A stretch of DNA of 64,000 nt from Paenibacillus andongensis (GTDB taxonomy: Bacteria > Bacillota > Bacilli > Paenibacillales > NBRC-103111). This document shows, one piece after another, positions 53,709 to 63,242 of this stretch. Each line of letters opens with the position of its first letter. Positions within the stretch are counted from its first letter, which is position 1. Location: NCBI RefSeq assembly GCF_025369935.1, contig NZ_CP104467.1, positions 3,541,001 to 3,605,000 on the forward strand, read 5' to 3'. Position numbers and translations under genes: made by a program. A model generated the notes under the pieces. That model saw nothing but the letters and a program-made list of their open reading frames with translations, was not told where the DNA came from and did not search any database.

Positions 53709-55742
53709 ATGAAGATCAAGGATTTATTGGTTCTTATAGGTATTATCGGTATTGTATTAATGATGATTGTACCGGTTCCAATCCCTTTGCTGGATTTTCT
53801 ATTAATAATAAATATATCGATTGCTTTAATGATTATTTTGGTTGCTATGAATACAAAAGAAGCGCTTCAGTTCTCAATCTTCCCTTCTTTACTTTTGATT
53901 ACGACATTGTTTCGTTTAGCGTTAAACGTCTCCACTACGCGGAACATTTTGTCGCATGCAGAAGCAGGCGACGTGGTCAGAACTTTTGGTTCTTTCGTTG
54001 CTCAAGGCAATATCGTTGTGGGATTCGTCGTGTTTCTCATCCTTGTCTTGGTACAATTCATCGTAATTACCAAAGGTTCTGAGCGCGTTGCCGAGGTTGC
54101 AGCGAGATTTACACTCGATGCGATGCCGGGAAAACAAATGAGTATTGACGCAGATTTGAATGCAGGCTTAATCAACGAGGTCCAAGCTCGTGAACGTAGA
54201 CAAAAGATTGAACGAGAAGCTGATTTCTACGGAGCTATGGATGGTGCAAGTAAGTTTGTTAAAGGGGATGCCATTGCCGGTATCATCATCCTTGTCATCA
54301 ATCTGATTGGTGGCTTCATTATTGGGATGACGATGAAAGGGATGTCTTTTACCAAAGCACTAGAAACATTCTCGATTCTAACCATTGGTGATGGACTCGT
54401 CAGTCAAATTCCTGCTCTGTTGATTTCAACGGCTGCGGGTATTATCGTAACTCGGGCATCATCAGAAGGAAATTTAGGTCACGATATCACCAAACAGTTA
54501 ACCGGACAACCTAAACTTCTTTATATTGTTGCAGGTACTCTTATGGTGCTTGGCCTATTCACACCCATTCATTGGTACACTACGTTCCCGATTGCCGGAT
54601 TGTTAATTTACGCCGCTTTTAAAATGCAAAAGAATTTGGAGCGCGAAGCGATCAAAGAAGAACAATTGGTTGAAGAGCAGCAAATTGAGGAAGTTCGTAG
54701 TCCTGAAAGTGTCATTTCCTTATTACAAGTCGATCCTATTGAATTTGAATTCGGGTATGGTTTAATACCTCTTGCTGATACTCAACAAGGTGGGGATTTA
54801 CTAGATCGGATTATTTTGATTCGCCGACAATGTGCGCTTGAACTTGGGGTTGTTGTACCCGTAATTCGTATTCGCGACAACATTCAACTGCGGCCGAATG
54901 AGTATATCATCAAAATAAAAGGCAATACGGTAGCACGCGGCGAACTACTTCTTAATCACTACCTAGCCATGAGTCCTGGCATAGATGATGATTCAATTGC
55001 AGGCATTGAAACGACTGAGCCTGCCTTTGGATTGCCTGCTATATGGATAGATGAAGTGACCAAAGAAAGAGCGGAGCTATCTGGCTACACAGTCGTTGAT
55101 CCTCCTTCAGTAGTGGCTACACATTTAACCGAAATTATTAAGAAACATACACATGAACTTCTGGGTCGTCAAGAAACTAAAGCACTTATTGAGAATGTTC
55201 GCGAGTCATATCCAGCACTTGTTGATGATCTTATTCCTTCCGTGTTGTCGGTGGGGGACGTTCAAAAGGTATTGGCTAAGTTACTGCGTGAGAAAATTTC
55301 TGTGCGTGACTTGGTAACGATATTAGAAACACTTGCTGATTATGGCTCTTATACGAAGGATCCGGAAATACTGACTGAGTATGTAAGACAATCACTGTCT
55401 AGACAAATTACTCAACAGTTTACTTCTTTAGGAGATTCCCTAAAAGTCATTACGGTTGGTCCTTCTGTAGAAAAGAAAATTGCGGATTCTGTTCAGCAAT
55501 CTGACCAAGGCAGCTATTTAGCACTTGACCCATCCTCTTCACAAATTATTTATCACCGTGTCAGTGAGCAGGTTTCTAAATTAATTCAATCTGGACAACA
55601 GCCAGTTATTTTAACCTCACCAACGATTCGGATGTATTTAAGACAATTGCTTGAGAGAACTTTGCAAGATATTCCAGTATTGTCCTACAGCGAATTAGAG
55701 CCTAGCGTTGAAATTCAGAGTATGGGGGTAGTCAATTTATGA
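53709..55742 (+). CDS. flhA: Flagellar export gate protein FlhA
   Basis: A 677-residue FHIPEP-family protein. About eight N-terminal membrane helices (1-325) with TLFRLALNVSTTRNIL and RFTLDAMPGKQMSIDADLNA, then a large cytoplasmic domain (about 345-677) forming the nonameric docking ring for export substrates. Overlaps flhF by 4 bp. Confidence 0.97.
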   Translation: MKIKDLLVLIGIIGIVLMMIVPVPIPLLDFLLIINISIALMIILVAMNTKEALQFSIFPSLLLITTLFRLALNVSTTRNILSHAEAGDVVRTFGSFVAQGNIVVGFVVFLILVLVQFIVITKGSERVAEVAARFTLDAMPGKQMSIDADLNAGLINEVQARERRQKIEREADFYGAMDGASKFVKGDAIAGIIILVINLIGGFIIGMTMKGMSFTKALETFSILTIGDGLVSQIPALLISTAAGIIVTRASSEGNLGHDITKQLTGQPKLLYIVAGTLMVLGLFTPIHWYTTFPIAGLLIYAAFKMQKNLEREAIKEEQLVEEQQIEEVRSPESVISLLQVDPIEFEFGYGLIPLADTQQGGDLLDRIILIRRQCALELGVVVPVIRIRDNIQLRPNEYIIKIKGNTVARGELLLNHYLAMSPGIDDDSIAGIETTEPAFGLPAIWIDEVTKERAELSGYTVVDPPSVVATHLTEIIKKHTHELLGRQETKALIENVRESYPALVDDLIPSVLSVGDVQKVLAKLLREKISVRDLVTILETLADYGSYTKDPEILTEYVRQSLSRQITQQFTSLGDSLKVITVGPSVEKKIADSVQQSDQGSYLALDPSSSQIIYHRVSEQVSKLIQSGQQPVILTSPTIRMYLRQLLERTLQDIPVLSYSELEPSVEIQSMGVVNL

Positions 55743-57049
55743 GAGTAAAAAGATACGTTGTCGATTCCATGCCAGACGCTTTACAAAAAATTCGCACGGA
55801 TTTAGGCAAGGATGCTGTAATCCTCAATACCAAGGAAATTCGCACAGGGGGTTTTCTTGGTCTATTCGGTAAGAAAAAGATCGAAGTTATCGCAGCAATT
55901 GATGGAGCAAACACGAATCAAGGAGGGGCTGCTCAGCGGTTTACACCCCAACCTCAGCCTCAGTCTCAACAGCAAAGAGTCATGAGTCAAGATCAAATTC
56001 CAAAAGCCCAATCTCATCTATCTGATTTTCCAGAAGTCCCAGATGTGATCGCTCCTGTTGCAATCAAAAAAGAACCAGTTACCGTAAGCGCAGGTGTTGA
56101 GACGCAAAAAACTTTTGCTTCACAGCAGTCTTACTCACCGGTTTCAGTAAATACGCCTAATAGAGCTATTCTCAAAGATGAGCACCTCTTGGAGGAGCTC
56201 AAACAAATGAAGGAAATGATGAGAAAGCTTACTCATGCGTCCGAGGAGTCAAATCTCCCTGAACCATTACAGAAGATTGAACAACGATTAATAGACCAAG
56301 AAGTTGATCCTACATTAGTACGTCAAATCATGGATGAAGTTATTGCCGATTTTCAGCTTGCAGATGAGCCTGTAACAGACGAGACAGCTGTTCAAGTCGT
56401 ACGATCCAAACTTGGGCAAATGCTTCAGTCTGAACGCAGCAAACAAATTTCTCCAGAAACTCGCGTAGTACATTTTGTAGGTCCAACAGGAGTTGGAAAA
56501 ACGACAACCATAGCAAAGTTAGCAGCAGAACAAGTGTTGAAGTATCAACGTAAGGTTGGCTTTATTACTTCAGACACGTATCGAATTGCGGCCATTGAGC
56601 AGTTAAAAACATATGGAACAATCTTGAATGTCCCACTTGAAGTTGTTTTCTCACCTCAGGATTTAGCGAAAGCATTTCATAATCTAGCAGAATGTGACGT
56701 CATTTTCATGGATACGGCTGGTCGTAATTTTCGCAATGAAATGTATGTTTCGGAACTTAACTCTTTGCTTAAGACACAAGGAAATAGTGAGACCATTCTG
56801 GTTTTGAGCTTAACAACAAAGTATCGGGACATGAGAGCGATCACGAATAATTTTAATAAGTTTAAGCTAGACAAAGTATTATTCACCAAGATGGATGAAA
56901 CTGACTCCTACGGTGCTATTGTAAATATTGTTAACGAGTTCTCACTACAACTTTCGTATGTTACGAACGGTCAAAGTGTACCCGACGATATTACAGAAAT
57001 GAATGAGTGGCAAATCATCGATTTGTTATTGGAGGAACCTAAAGCATGA
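55739..57049 (+). CDS. flhF: SRP-type GTPase FlhF
   Basis: A 436-residue SRP GTPase that sets flagellar position. B domain (about 1-140, Gln/Pro-rich), N domain, then G domain with G1 [11 protein letters not shown] (247-257), DTAGRNFRNE and TKMDETDSYG. Third member of the SRP GTPase family in this window, after FtsY and Ffh. It overlaps flhG by 4 bp. Confidence 0.96.
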   Translation: MRVKRYVVDSMPDALQKIRTDLGKDAVILNTKEIRTGGFLGLFGKKKIEVIAAIDGANTNQGGAAQRFTPQPQPQSQQQRVMSQDQIPKAQSHLSDFPEVPDVIAPVAIKKEPVTVSAGVETQKTFASQQSYSPVSVNTPNRAILKDEHLLEELKQMKEMMRKLTHASEESNLPEPLQKIEQRLIDQEVDPTLVRQIMDEVIADFQLADEPVTDETAVQVVRSKLGQMLQSERSKQISPETRVVHFVGPTGVGKTTTIAKLAAEQVLKYQRKVGFITSDTYRIAAIEQLKTYGTILNVPLEVVFSPQDLAKAFHNLAECDVIFMDTAGRNFRNEMYVSELNSLLKTQGNSETILVLSLTTKYRDMRAITNNFNKFKLDKVLFTKMDETDSYGAIVNIVNEFSLQLSYVTNGQSVPDDITEMNEWQIIDLLLEEPKA

Positions 57050-57915
57050 AGGATCAAGCAGAAGGGTTGCGGAACCTGGTACAGTTACAGAATGACAAAG
57101 GCACAAAAGCAACCAGGATTATTACCGTGACTAGCGGAAAGGGAGGCGTAGGTAAATCCAATTTTACGCTAAACTTTGCTTTAACGCTTCAGTCCCAAGG
57201 TTATAAGGTTCTTGTCTTTGATGCAGATATTGGGCTTGCCAACATCGATGTGCTGATGGGGATTTCTTCCAAATACAATTTATATCACTTGTTGAAAAAG
57301 GAAAAAACGATCTGGGAAATTATCCAGAAAGGCTACAATGATTTAGATTTTATAGCAGGTGGGTCTGGCTTTAACGATTTACTTCGATTAACCGATGAAG
57401 AACTGAACTACTTTGCCGAGCAAGTCATGCAGCTTAACGGATATGTTGATTTTATCATTTTTGACACAGGGGCCGGATTGTCCAAAGAAACGCTGAAATT
57501 TATACTTGCTGCCGAAGAAGCGTTTGTAGTAACAACGCCTGAGCCTACTTCCATAACAGATGCTTATGCCATTATAAAAATGGTTAACTCCATGGGACAT
57601 GATGTTTCTTTTAAACTTGTTATTAACCGAGTAACCGATGCAAAAGAAGGTAAGCACACGGCTGATAAAATTTCTTTAGTAGCTAAACAATTTCTGGATA
57701 TCCATATCCCTACACTAGGATTCGTTGATGATGACGTGGCTGTGTCTAAGGCGGTTAAAAAGCAAATTCCTTTTACGGTTGCTTTTCCGAATTCAGCTGC
57801 ATCACGAAGTCTTCAAATGTTAGTTGCTAATTATATGAATGGTTATCGAGTAATCGAAACGCCATCATCCGGTGTCAAGGGCTTTTTAAATAAAATGATG
57901 AAACTTTTGAAATAG
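57046..57915 (+). CDS. flhG: MinD-like ATPase FlhG (YlxH)
   Basis: A 289-residue ParA/MinD-type ATPase controlling flagellar number and pattern. Deviant Walker A TSGKGGVGKSN (29-39). The N-terminal DQAEGLR (residues 3-9) is the DQAxxLR element that stimulates FlhF GTPase. The C-terminal amphipathic helix (GFLNKMMKLLK) fits membrane binding. Coupled to flhF. Confidence 0.96.
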   Translation: MKDQAEGLRNLVQLQNDKGTKATRIITVTSGKGGVGKSNFTLNFALTLQSQGYKVLVFDADIGLANIDVLMGISSKYNLYHLLKKEKTIWEIIQKGYNDLDFIAGGSGFNDLLRLTDEELNYFAEQVMQLNGYVDFIIFDTGAGLSKETLKFILAAEEAFVVTTPEPTSITDAYAIIKMVNSMGHDVSFKLVINRVTDAKEGKHTADKISLVAKQFLDIHIPTLGFVDDDVAVSKAVKKQIPFTVAFPNSAASRSLQMLVANYMNGYRVIETPSSGVKGFLNKMMKLLK

Positions 57916-57964
57916 GATTTTCGCAAATCATGTCGAATATGCTCATAAGAGGGAGGGAAGCAGC

Positions 57965-59068
57965 TTGGCACCATATAACATTCTTGTCGTAGACGACTCC
58001 GTCTTTATGCGAAAAATCATAAGTGATTTGATTTCAGATAATCCTCAGTACAAAGTAATAGGAACAGCCAAAAATGGTCAAGAAGCCATTGAACAAGTGA
58101 AGCTATTACGCCCCGATGCCGTTACGATGGATGTAGAAATGCCAATTATGAACGGCTTGGATGCTTTACAGCGAATCATGGCAGAACAACCAACGCCTGT
58201 CATTATGTTAAGTTCCTTAACCCAGGAGGGTGCATCAGAAACGATTAAAGCACTCGAGTGGGGAGCTGTCGACTTTATTCGAAAGCCGTCAGGTTCCATA
58301 TCTCTTGACCTGTATAAAGTTAAGCAACTTCTTCATGAGAAGCTGCATATGGCAGTTCGGACGAAGTTAAGGCCGGTTCCGCAGCAGCTTGTGTCTCCGA
58401 GGGTTACTCAACCGTTAATAGCCAAGAGTAATGCTAGCTTGGTGAAAACACCCGAGACTAAACTTATAGTAAAGCCTGCTTCTACGCATTTCGATCATCT
58501 AGTAGCCATAGGTACTTCAACAGGAGGTCCTCGTGCCTTACATCAGGTGATCTCTCATATTCCTGCAGGTTTTCCTGCACCGATCTTAATCGTTCAACAT
58601 ATGCCACCTAATTTCACCAAATCATTAGCCCAACGTCTGAATGACATTTCTCAGATACAGGTAGTCGAGGCTGCGGAAGGGGATGTGCTCCAAACGGCAA
58701 CAGCTTATGTAGCACCGGGAGGATGGCATATGGTCATCTACAAGGATACGGATAAAACGTACAAGATTCGCTTGACCAAAGAAGAACCTCGTTCTGGCCA
58801 CCGCCCCTCGGTGGATGTCATGTTTGAGTCCTTACTTGGTATGAGTGAGTTGAAGCGGCACATCGTCCTGATGACTGGTATGGGCAGCGATGGAGCCAAA
58901 GGCATGCTCGCATTAAAGCAAGCCGGTGTCTCAACGACCATTGCCGAGTGCGAAGAAACTTGTGTCGTATACGGGATGCCTAGAGCTGCTGTTGAGATCC
59001 AAGCTGCGATGTTTGTTCTGCCACAGCAAGATATTGCAAATCGATTAGCGCAATGCGTACTTAATTAA
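57965..59068 (+). CDS. cheB: Chemotaxis methylesterase/deamidase CheB
   Basis: A 367-residue response regulator. Receiver domain with phospho-acceptor Asp56 (TMDVEMPIMNG); a linker; and the esterase domain with Ser185 (GTSTGG), His212 (VQHMPP) and Asp309 (GMGSDGAKGM). It removes methyl groups from chemoreceptors. Starts at TTG 57965, after GGGAGGGAAGC; no ATG fits. cheR is not in this window. Confidence 0.96.
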   Translation: MAPYNILVVDDSVFMRKIISDLISDNPQYKVIGTAKNGQEAIEQVKLLRPDAVTMDVEMPIMNGLDALQRIMAEQPTPVIMLSSLTQEGASETIKALEWGAVDFIRKPSGSISLDLYKVKQLLHEKLHMAVRTKLRPVPQQLVSPRVTQPLIAKSNASLVKTPETKLIVKPASTHFDHLVAIGTSTGGPRALHQVISHIPAGFPAPILIVQHMPPNFTKSLAQRLNDISQIQVVEAAEGDVLQTATAYVAPGGWHMVIYKDTDKTYKIRLTKEEPRSGHRPSVDVMFESLLGMSELKRHIVLMTGMGSDGAKGMLALKQAGVSTTIAECEETCVVYGMPRAAVEIQAAMFVLPQQDIANRLAQCVLN

Positions 59069-59119
59069 ATGAAAATTAGTAAACAGGTTACATAATGATT
59101 CTTTTGGAGGTGTGTGGTT

Positions 59120-61186
59120 TTGGAACTTAGTCAATATCTATCCATGTTTATCGATGAATCGAAAGAGCATTTGCAATCTTTGAATGAGAACTTACTTAGT
59201 TTAGAAAGCAATCCTCAGGATATTAGTATTGTGCATAACATTTTCCGCTCTGCTCATACGTTGAAAGGGATGTCTGCAACAATGGGCTTCGAGGATATCG
59301 CTGCCCTAACGCACGAGATGGAAAATGTGTTGGACTTAGTACGTAACAGTAAAATTGAAATGAACCCATTCATTTTTGACTGCATTTTCAAAAGTCTTGA
59401 TTCATTAGAGTCTATGGTTGAAGATATTATTCAAGGCGGTACAGGAAAAGCGGATGTTTCACCAATCGTCGCTGCTCTACGTTCCATCGTGACTGGTGAC
59501 TATAAAACCGCACAAGCTCCAGAAGTGACAGCTGCGAAAGAACCAGCAAAAGGTATTGAAGTGGATGAGTTTCAATTTTCTATTCTTCAACAGTCCATTG
59601 ATTCGGGTTTTCTTGTTTTCTATATCGAAGTAAGCGTAAATGAGAATTGTGTACTTAAGGCAGCAAGAGCCTATATGGTGTTCGATGCACTTGAGAGAAT
59701 GGGCGAAATTGTAAAAGCGACGCCATCCGTACAAGAAATCGAACAAGAGAAGTTTGATCGTTCCTTCTCGCTTTATTTTATTTCTAAGGTGGATCAAGGA
59801 ACGTTAGAGAAAGAAATTTTAAACGTATCCGAAATCCAATCAGCCGTCATTATCACAGTTGACTCAGAATCGCTTGTCGAATTATCCCGGCCAAGAAATG
59901 AAGTTGAGATGGCAAGACAAGAAATAGCTGCAGCGGTTGCAGAAGCGATCTCACCTGTGGTATCCGTCGAAACCGTACAACGTGTTGAGCCGGTTACAGC
60001 TGCTGCGAAACCAACGGCAGGTGGGGCTCCTGTAGCAAGTCGTACGATTCGAGTTGATATCGAACGATTAGATGCGCTCATGAATCTTTTCAGCGAACTA
60101 TTAATTGATCGTGTACGTTTAGAACAGCTTGCTAGTGAGGTCAAACGTAATGATCTGACTGAAACAGTTGAACATATGTCTAGAGTCAGCAGCGATTTGC
60201 AAAATATTGTATTGAAGCTCCGCATGGTTCCTGTGGATTCTGTATTCAATCGCTTCCCACGGATGATAAGGGACTTGGCTAAATCGCTAGATAAGAAAGT
60301 AGATTTGGTTATTACTGGTGCAGAAACGGAATTAGACCGGACCGTTATTGATGAAATCGGTGACCCACTAGTACATTTACTGCGTAATGCTGTGGATCAT
60401 GGTATTGAGTCAATTAGCGATCGTTTGGCTGCTGGCAAAAGTGAGCAGGGTACCATTCAACTGCGTGCTTTCCATAGTGGGAATCATGTCTTTATAGAAA
60501 TTGAAGAAGATGGTAGAGGGATTTATAGAGAAAAAGTTTTGAAGACTGCACTGAAGAATGGCCTTGTAACAGCTGAACAAGCAGCAAAGCTAAGTGATTT
60601 GGAAGTTTACAACTTGTTGTTCGCATCCGGTTTTAGTACGGCTGAGAAAATTTCTGATATTTCTGGACGCGGCGTTGGTCTTGACGTTGTGAAGACGAAG
60701 ATTCAGATGTTGGGCGGACATGTTCAAGTTGATTCCAAACCTGGTTTTGGAAGTAAATTCTCTGTTCAATTACCACTGACGTTGTCTATTATTTCTGCCA
60801 TGCTTGTGCGTCTTGGTAGTGAAAAATATGCGATTCCGTTGTCATCCATTGTTGAAACATCAGCTATTCAAAAGAAACAGATTCGCAACATTCACGGTAA
60901 CAAAATGGTGGAGTACCGTAATTCTGTTATTCCTCTTGTATCGCTCAGTACGTTGTTTGATGTGCCAGATTTCAATGAGGATCTTGAAGAAGAGACCGAA
61001 ATTGTTGTTGTACGCAAAGGGGATAAACAAGTTGCCTTGATGGTAGACGAATTTATTGGTCAACAAGAAATCGTTCTCAAAACGTTAGGTAAATATTTAT
61101 CCGGCTTATTTGCAATATCCGGTGCAACGATACTAGGGGATGGACAAGTCGCATTGATTATTGATCCAAATGCATTGATTAAATAA
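59120..61186 (+). CDS. cheA: Chemotaxis histidine kinase CheA
   Basis: A 688-residue kinase. P1 histidine phosphotransfer domain with His46 (FRSAHTLKGM), P2 (about 150-250), P3 dimerisation (about 305-365, RTIRVDIERLDALMNLFSEL), P4 ATPase (NAVDHGIE, GRGIYRE, GRGVGLDVVK) and P5 CheW-like domain. Start: TTG 59120 gives MELSQYLSMFIDESKEHL, aligned with the Bacillus N terminus and 9 bp from TTGGAGG; the in-frame GTG at 59114 is too close. Confidence 0.95.
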   Translation: MELSQYLSMFIDESKEHLQSLNENLLSLESNPQDISIVHNIFRSAHTLKGMSATMGFEDIAALTHEMENVLDLVRNSKIEMNPFIFDCIFKSLDSLESMVEDIIQGGTGKADVSPIVAALRSIVTGDYKTAQAPEVTAAKEPAKGIEVDEFQFSILQQSIDSGFLVFYIEVSVNENCVLKAARAYMVFDALERMGEIVKATPSVQEIEQEKFDRSFSLYFISKVDQGTLEKEILNVSEIQSAVIITVDSESLVELSRPRNEVEMARQEIAAAVAEAISPVVSVETVQRVEPVTAAAKPTAGGAPVASRTIRVDIERLDALMNLFSELLIDRVRLEQLASEVKRNDLTETVEHMSRVSSDLQNIVLKLRMVPVDSVFNRFPRMIRDLAKSLDKKVDLVITGAETELDRTVIDEIGDPLVHLLRNAVDHGIESISDRLAAGKSEQGTIQLRAFHSGNHVFIEIEEDGRGIYREKVLKTALKNGLVTAEQAAKLSDLEVYNLLFASGFSTAEKISDISGRGVGLDVVKTKIQMLGGHVQVDSKPGFGSKFSVQLPLTLSIISAMLVRLGSEKYAIPLSSIVETSAIQKKQIRNIHGNKMVEYRNSVIPLVSLSTLFDVPDFNEDLEEETEIVVVRKGDKQVALMVDEFIGQQEIVLKTLGKYLSGLFAISGATILGDGQVALIIDPNALIK

Positions 61187-61213
61187 TTACATACTTTTAG
61201 GGAGGGTTTCACA

Positions 61214-61675
61214 ATGGGAGAAGAGAAAAAGGTAATCGTCTTCGCACTTGGAACGGAAGAGTACGGTGTGGAAGTTGAGAAAGTAAGAACGATCGAAAGA
61301 ATGCAGCCAATGACGCGCGTACCTAAAGCACCGGCATTTATTAAAGGCGTTATTAATCTTCGCGGTGTTGTTATACCTATTATTGATCTTCGCTCAAGAT
61401 TTGGACTTGAAGAGCAAGCTAATTCTGATGCTACTCGTATTATTATTGTATCTGCAGGTGACTTTGAAGTGGGTCTCATCGTAGATTCTGCGAATGATGT
61501 TATCGATCTGGACACGGACAATATTGATAATCCACCAGAAATTGTGGGCGGCATCAAAGCCAAGTATCTGGATGGTATCGCACGTGTCGGCGAACAAAGA
61601 TTGCTTGTTTTGCTGAATTTAGAGCAAGTTTTGGATCGCGATGAACTTCAACAGTTAGAAAGAGTAGAGGAATAG
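61214..61675 (+). CDS. cheW: Chemotaxis adaptor CheW
   Basis: A 153-residue SH3-like adaptor linking receptors to CheA. Conserved FALGTEEYGVEVEKVRTIER, FIKGVINLRGVVIPIIDLR and the glycine-containing turn regions. Ribosome binding site GGGAGGG. The stop codon is 3 bp before cheC. Confidence 0.97.
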   Translation: MGEEKKVIVFALGTEEYGVEVEKVRTIERMQPMTRVPKAPAFIKGVINLRGVVIPIIDLRSRFGLEEQANSDATRIIIVSAGDFEVGLIVDSANDVIDLDTDNIDNPPEIVGGIKAKYLDGIARVGEQRLLVLLNLEQVLDRDELQQLERVEE

Positions 61676-61678
61676 CTT

Positions 61679-62299
61679 GTGGATGTGTTTAGCCGTTTAG
61701 AAGATTTTCAAATGGACGTTCTCAAAGAAGTAGGTAACATAGGTGCGGGGCATGCTGCTACCGCCCTATCTACTTTGCTGGATAAGCCGATTGATATGCT
61801 TGTTCCTAAGGTTAGAATGCTTCCTTTCGAAGAAATCTGTGAAAGTGTTGGCGGAGCAGAGACGGTAGTTCTTGCGATCTTCTTACGAGTAGATGGAGAC
61901 GCGCCTGGAAATATGTTTTTTATTCTTGATTTAGATGCTGCCAAAAATATGCTAAGGGACTTGATTGGGTTAAATATCGAAAATCAAGAAGAGTATTCAG
62001 AACTGGAATTATCTGCTTTGAATGAAATCGGGAATATTCTAGCCGGTTCTTATTTATCCTCTCTTGCTGATTTTACGAATTTGAATATGCAGCCTACTGT
62101 CCCTGCTTTAGCCATTGACATGGCTGGTGCCATTTTAAGCTATGGATTATTGCAATTTGGCCAAATGGGAGATCAAGCACTTCTCATTGATACCAAGTTT
62201 ATGGAAGGGGAAAATGAAGTACAAGGGCATTTCTTCTTAATTCCTGATCCGGAATCGTTTGGCAAAATATTTTCGGCATTAGGGGTAGAGTCTCCATGA
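61679..62299 (+). CDS. cheC: CheY-P phosphatase CheC
   Basis: A 206-residue CheC with two pseudo-symmetric active sites: LKEVGNIGAGHAATALS (Glu and Asn) and LNEIGNILAGSYLSSL. It dephosphorylates CheY and binds CheD. Starts at GTG 61679. It overlaps cheD by 4 bp; the two proteins form a complex. Confidence 0.96.
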   Translation: MDVFSRLEDFQMDVLKEVGNIGAGHAATALSTLLDKPIDMLVPKVRMLPFEEICESVGGAETVVLAIFLRVDGDAPGNMFFILDLDAAKNMLRDLIGLNIENQEEYSELELSALNEIGNILAGSYLSSLADFTNLNMQPTVPALAIDMAGAILSYGLLQFGQMGDQALLIDTKFMEGENEVQGHFFLIPDPESFGKIFSALGVESP

Positions 62300-62790
62300 C
62301 GTTAGATAATTTAATTAAAGTAGGAATGGCTGACCTGAATGTTGCTCACCAGATAGGTGTATTGAAGACAACGGGGCTGGGTTCGTGTGTGGGTGTAACC
62401 TTATATGATAACCGCGTAAAAGTGGCAGGTATGGCTCATGTCATGCTGCCTTCCTCTGAGATAGCTCGTGAAGGCTCGCTGAACATTGCGAAATACGCGG
62501 ATACAGCTATTCCTGAGTTGATTTCCAGAATGGAAAAGCTCGGAGCTACAGTGAATAGGCTAGAAGCTAAGCTTGCTGGCGGTGCTCAAATGTTTGCATT
62601 TGCGGGAAATAATGATACGATGAGAATTGGTCCGAGAAATGTAGAATCTTGTAAGGAAATGTTGAATAAATACAAAATTCCGATTCGCGCTGAGGATACC
62701 GGGGCTAATTACGGTCGAACGATAGAATTCCATAGTGAAACTGGCATCCTGGTTATTCGAAGTGTCCAATTAGGAGTAAAGGAAATTTAA
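62296..62790 (+). CDS. cheD: Chemoreceptor glutamine deamidase CheD
   Basis: A 164-residue deamidase. Catalytic Cys31 (GLGSCVGV) and His48 (GMAHVMLP). It deamidates receptor glutamines and is sequestered by CheC. Ends 1 bp into the next gene (TAATG overlap). Confidence 0.96.
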   Translation: MTLDNLIKVGMADLNVAHQIGVLKTTGLGSCVGVTLYDNRVKVAGMAHVMLPSSEIAREGSLNIAKYADTAIPELISRMEKLGATVNRLEAKLAGGAQMFAFAGNNDTMRIGPRNVESCKEMLNKYKIPIRAEDTGANYGRTIEFHSETGILVIRSVQLGVKEI

Positions 62791-63224
62791 TGATGATAGG
62801 AACCATGCGAATTAATGTCATCGTAGCATCTTTGGCTGGCTTATTTACATTTGCCTTATCGATCGGCAATAATTTATTTCTTTCTTCTTGTCTTAAAAGT
62901 GCATACAGCTTTCTTATTTTATTCGTACTGACATTTGGTTTTAGATGGGTGTTGGGTGTAATGATAGGAGCTGAACATGCTGCAGGCGGAGCATCATATG
63001 TTAATCCCACGACAGAATCGTCCGTTGGTCAATCATTGGATTTGACTACACCAGATGAGGATGAAGAAACACGGGAGATGATGAAAGCTAACCTGGGCAG
63101 TAATAACTCTTTACTATCTAACGAAATGCAATTTTCACCACTGAATCCACCTAAGCTAGTCACCAAGAATAATTTGGACCCTGAACAACTGGCGGGTGCC
63201 TTAAGGCGAATGTCTGAAGACTAA
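62790..63224 (+). CDS. Uncharacterised membrane protein in the swrB position
   Basis: A 144-residue protein with two hydrophobic segments (about 7-29 and 35-56, including FALSIGNNLFL and YSFLILFVLTFGFRWVLGVM), then a hydrophilic tail rich in Asn, Ser and acidic residues (TPDEDEETREMM). It lies between cheD and sigD, where B. subtilis has swrB (ylxL). I see no resemblance to SwrB, which has one membrane helix and a different cytoplasmic part. Alternative starts at 62793 and 62805. It overlaps cheD by one base. Confidence 0.75.
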   Translation: MMIGTMRINVIVASLAGLFTFALSIGNNLFLSSCLKSAYSFLILFVLTFGFRWVLGVMIGAEHAAGGASYVNPTTESSVGQSLDLTTPDEDEETREMMKANLGSNNSLLSNEMQFSPLNPPKLVTKNNLDPEQLAGALRRMSED

Positions 63225-63242
63225 GGATGGTGAAACGTAATC

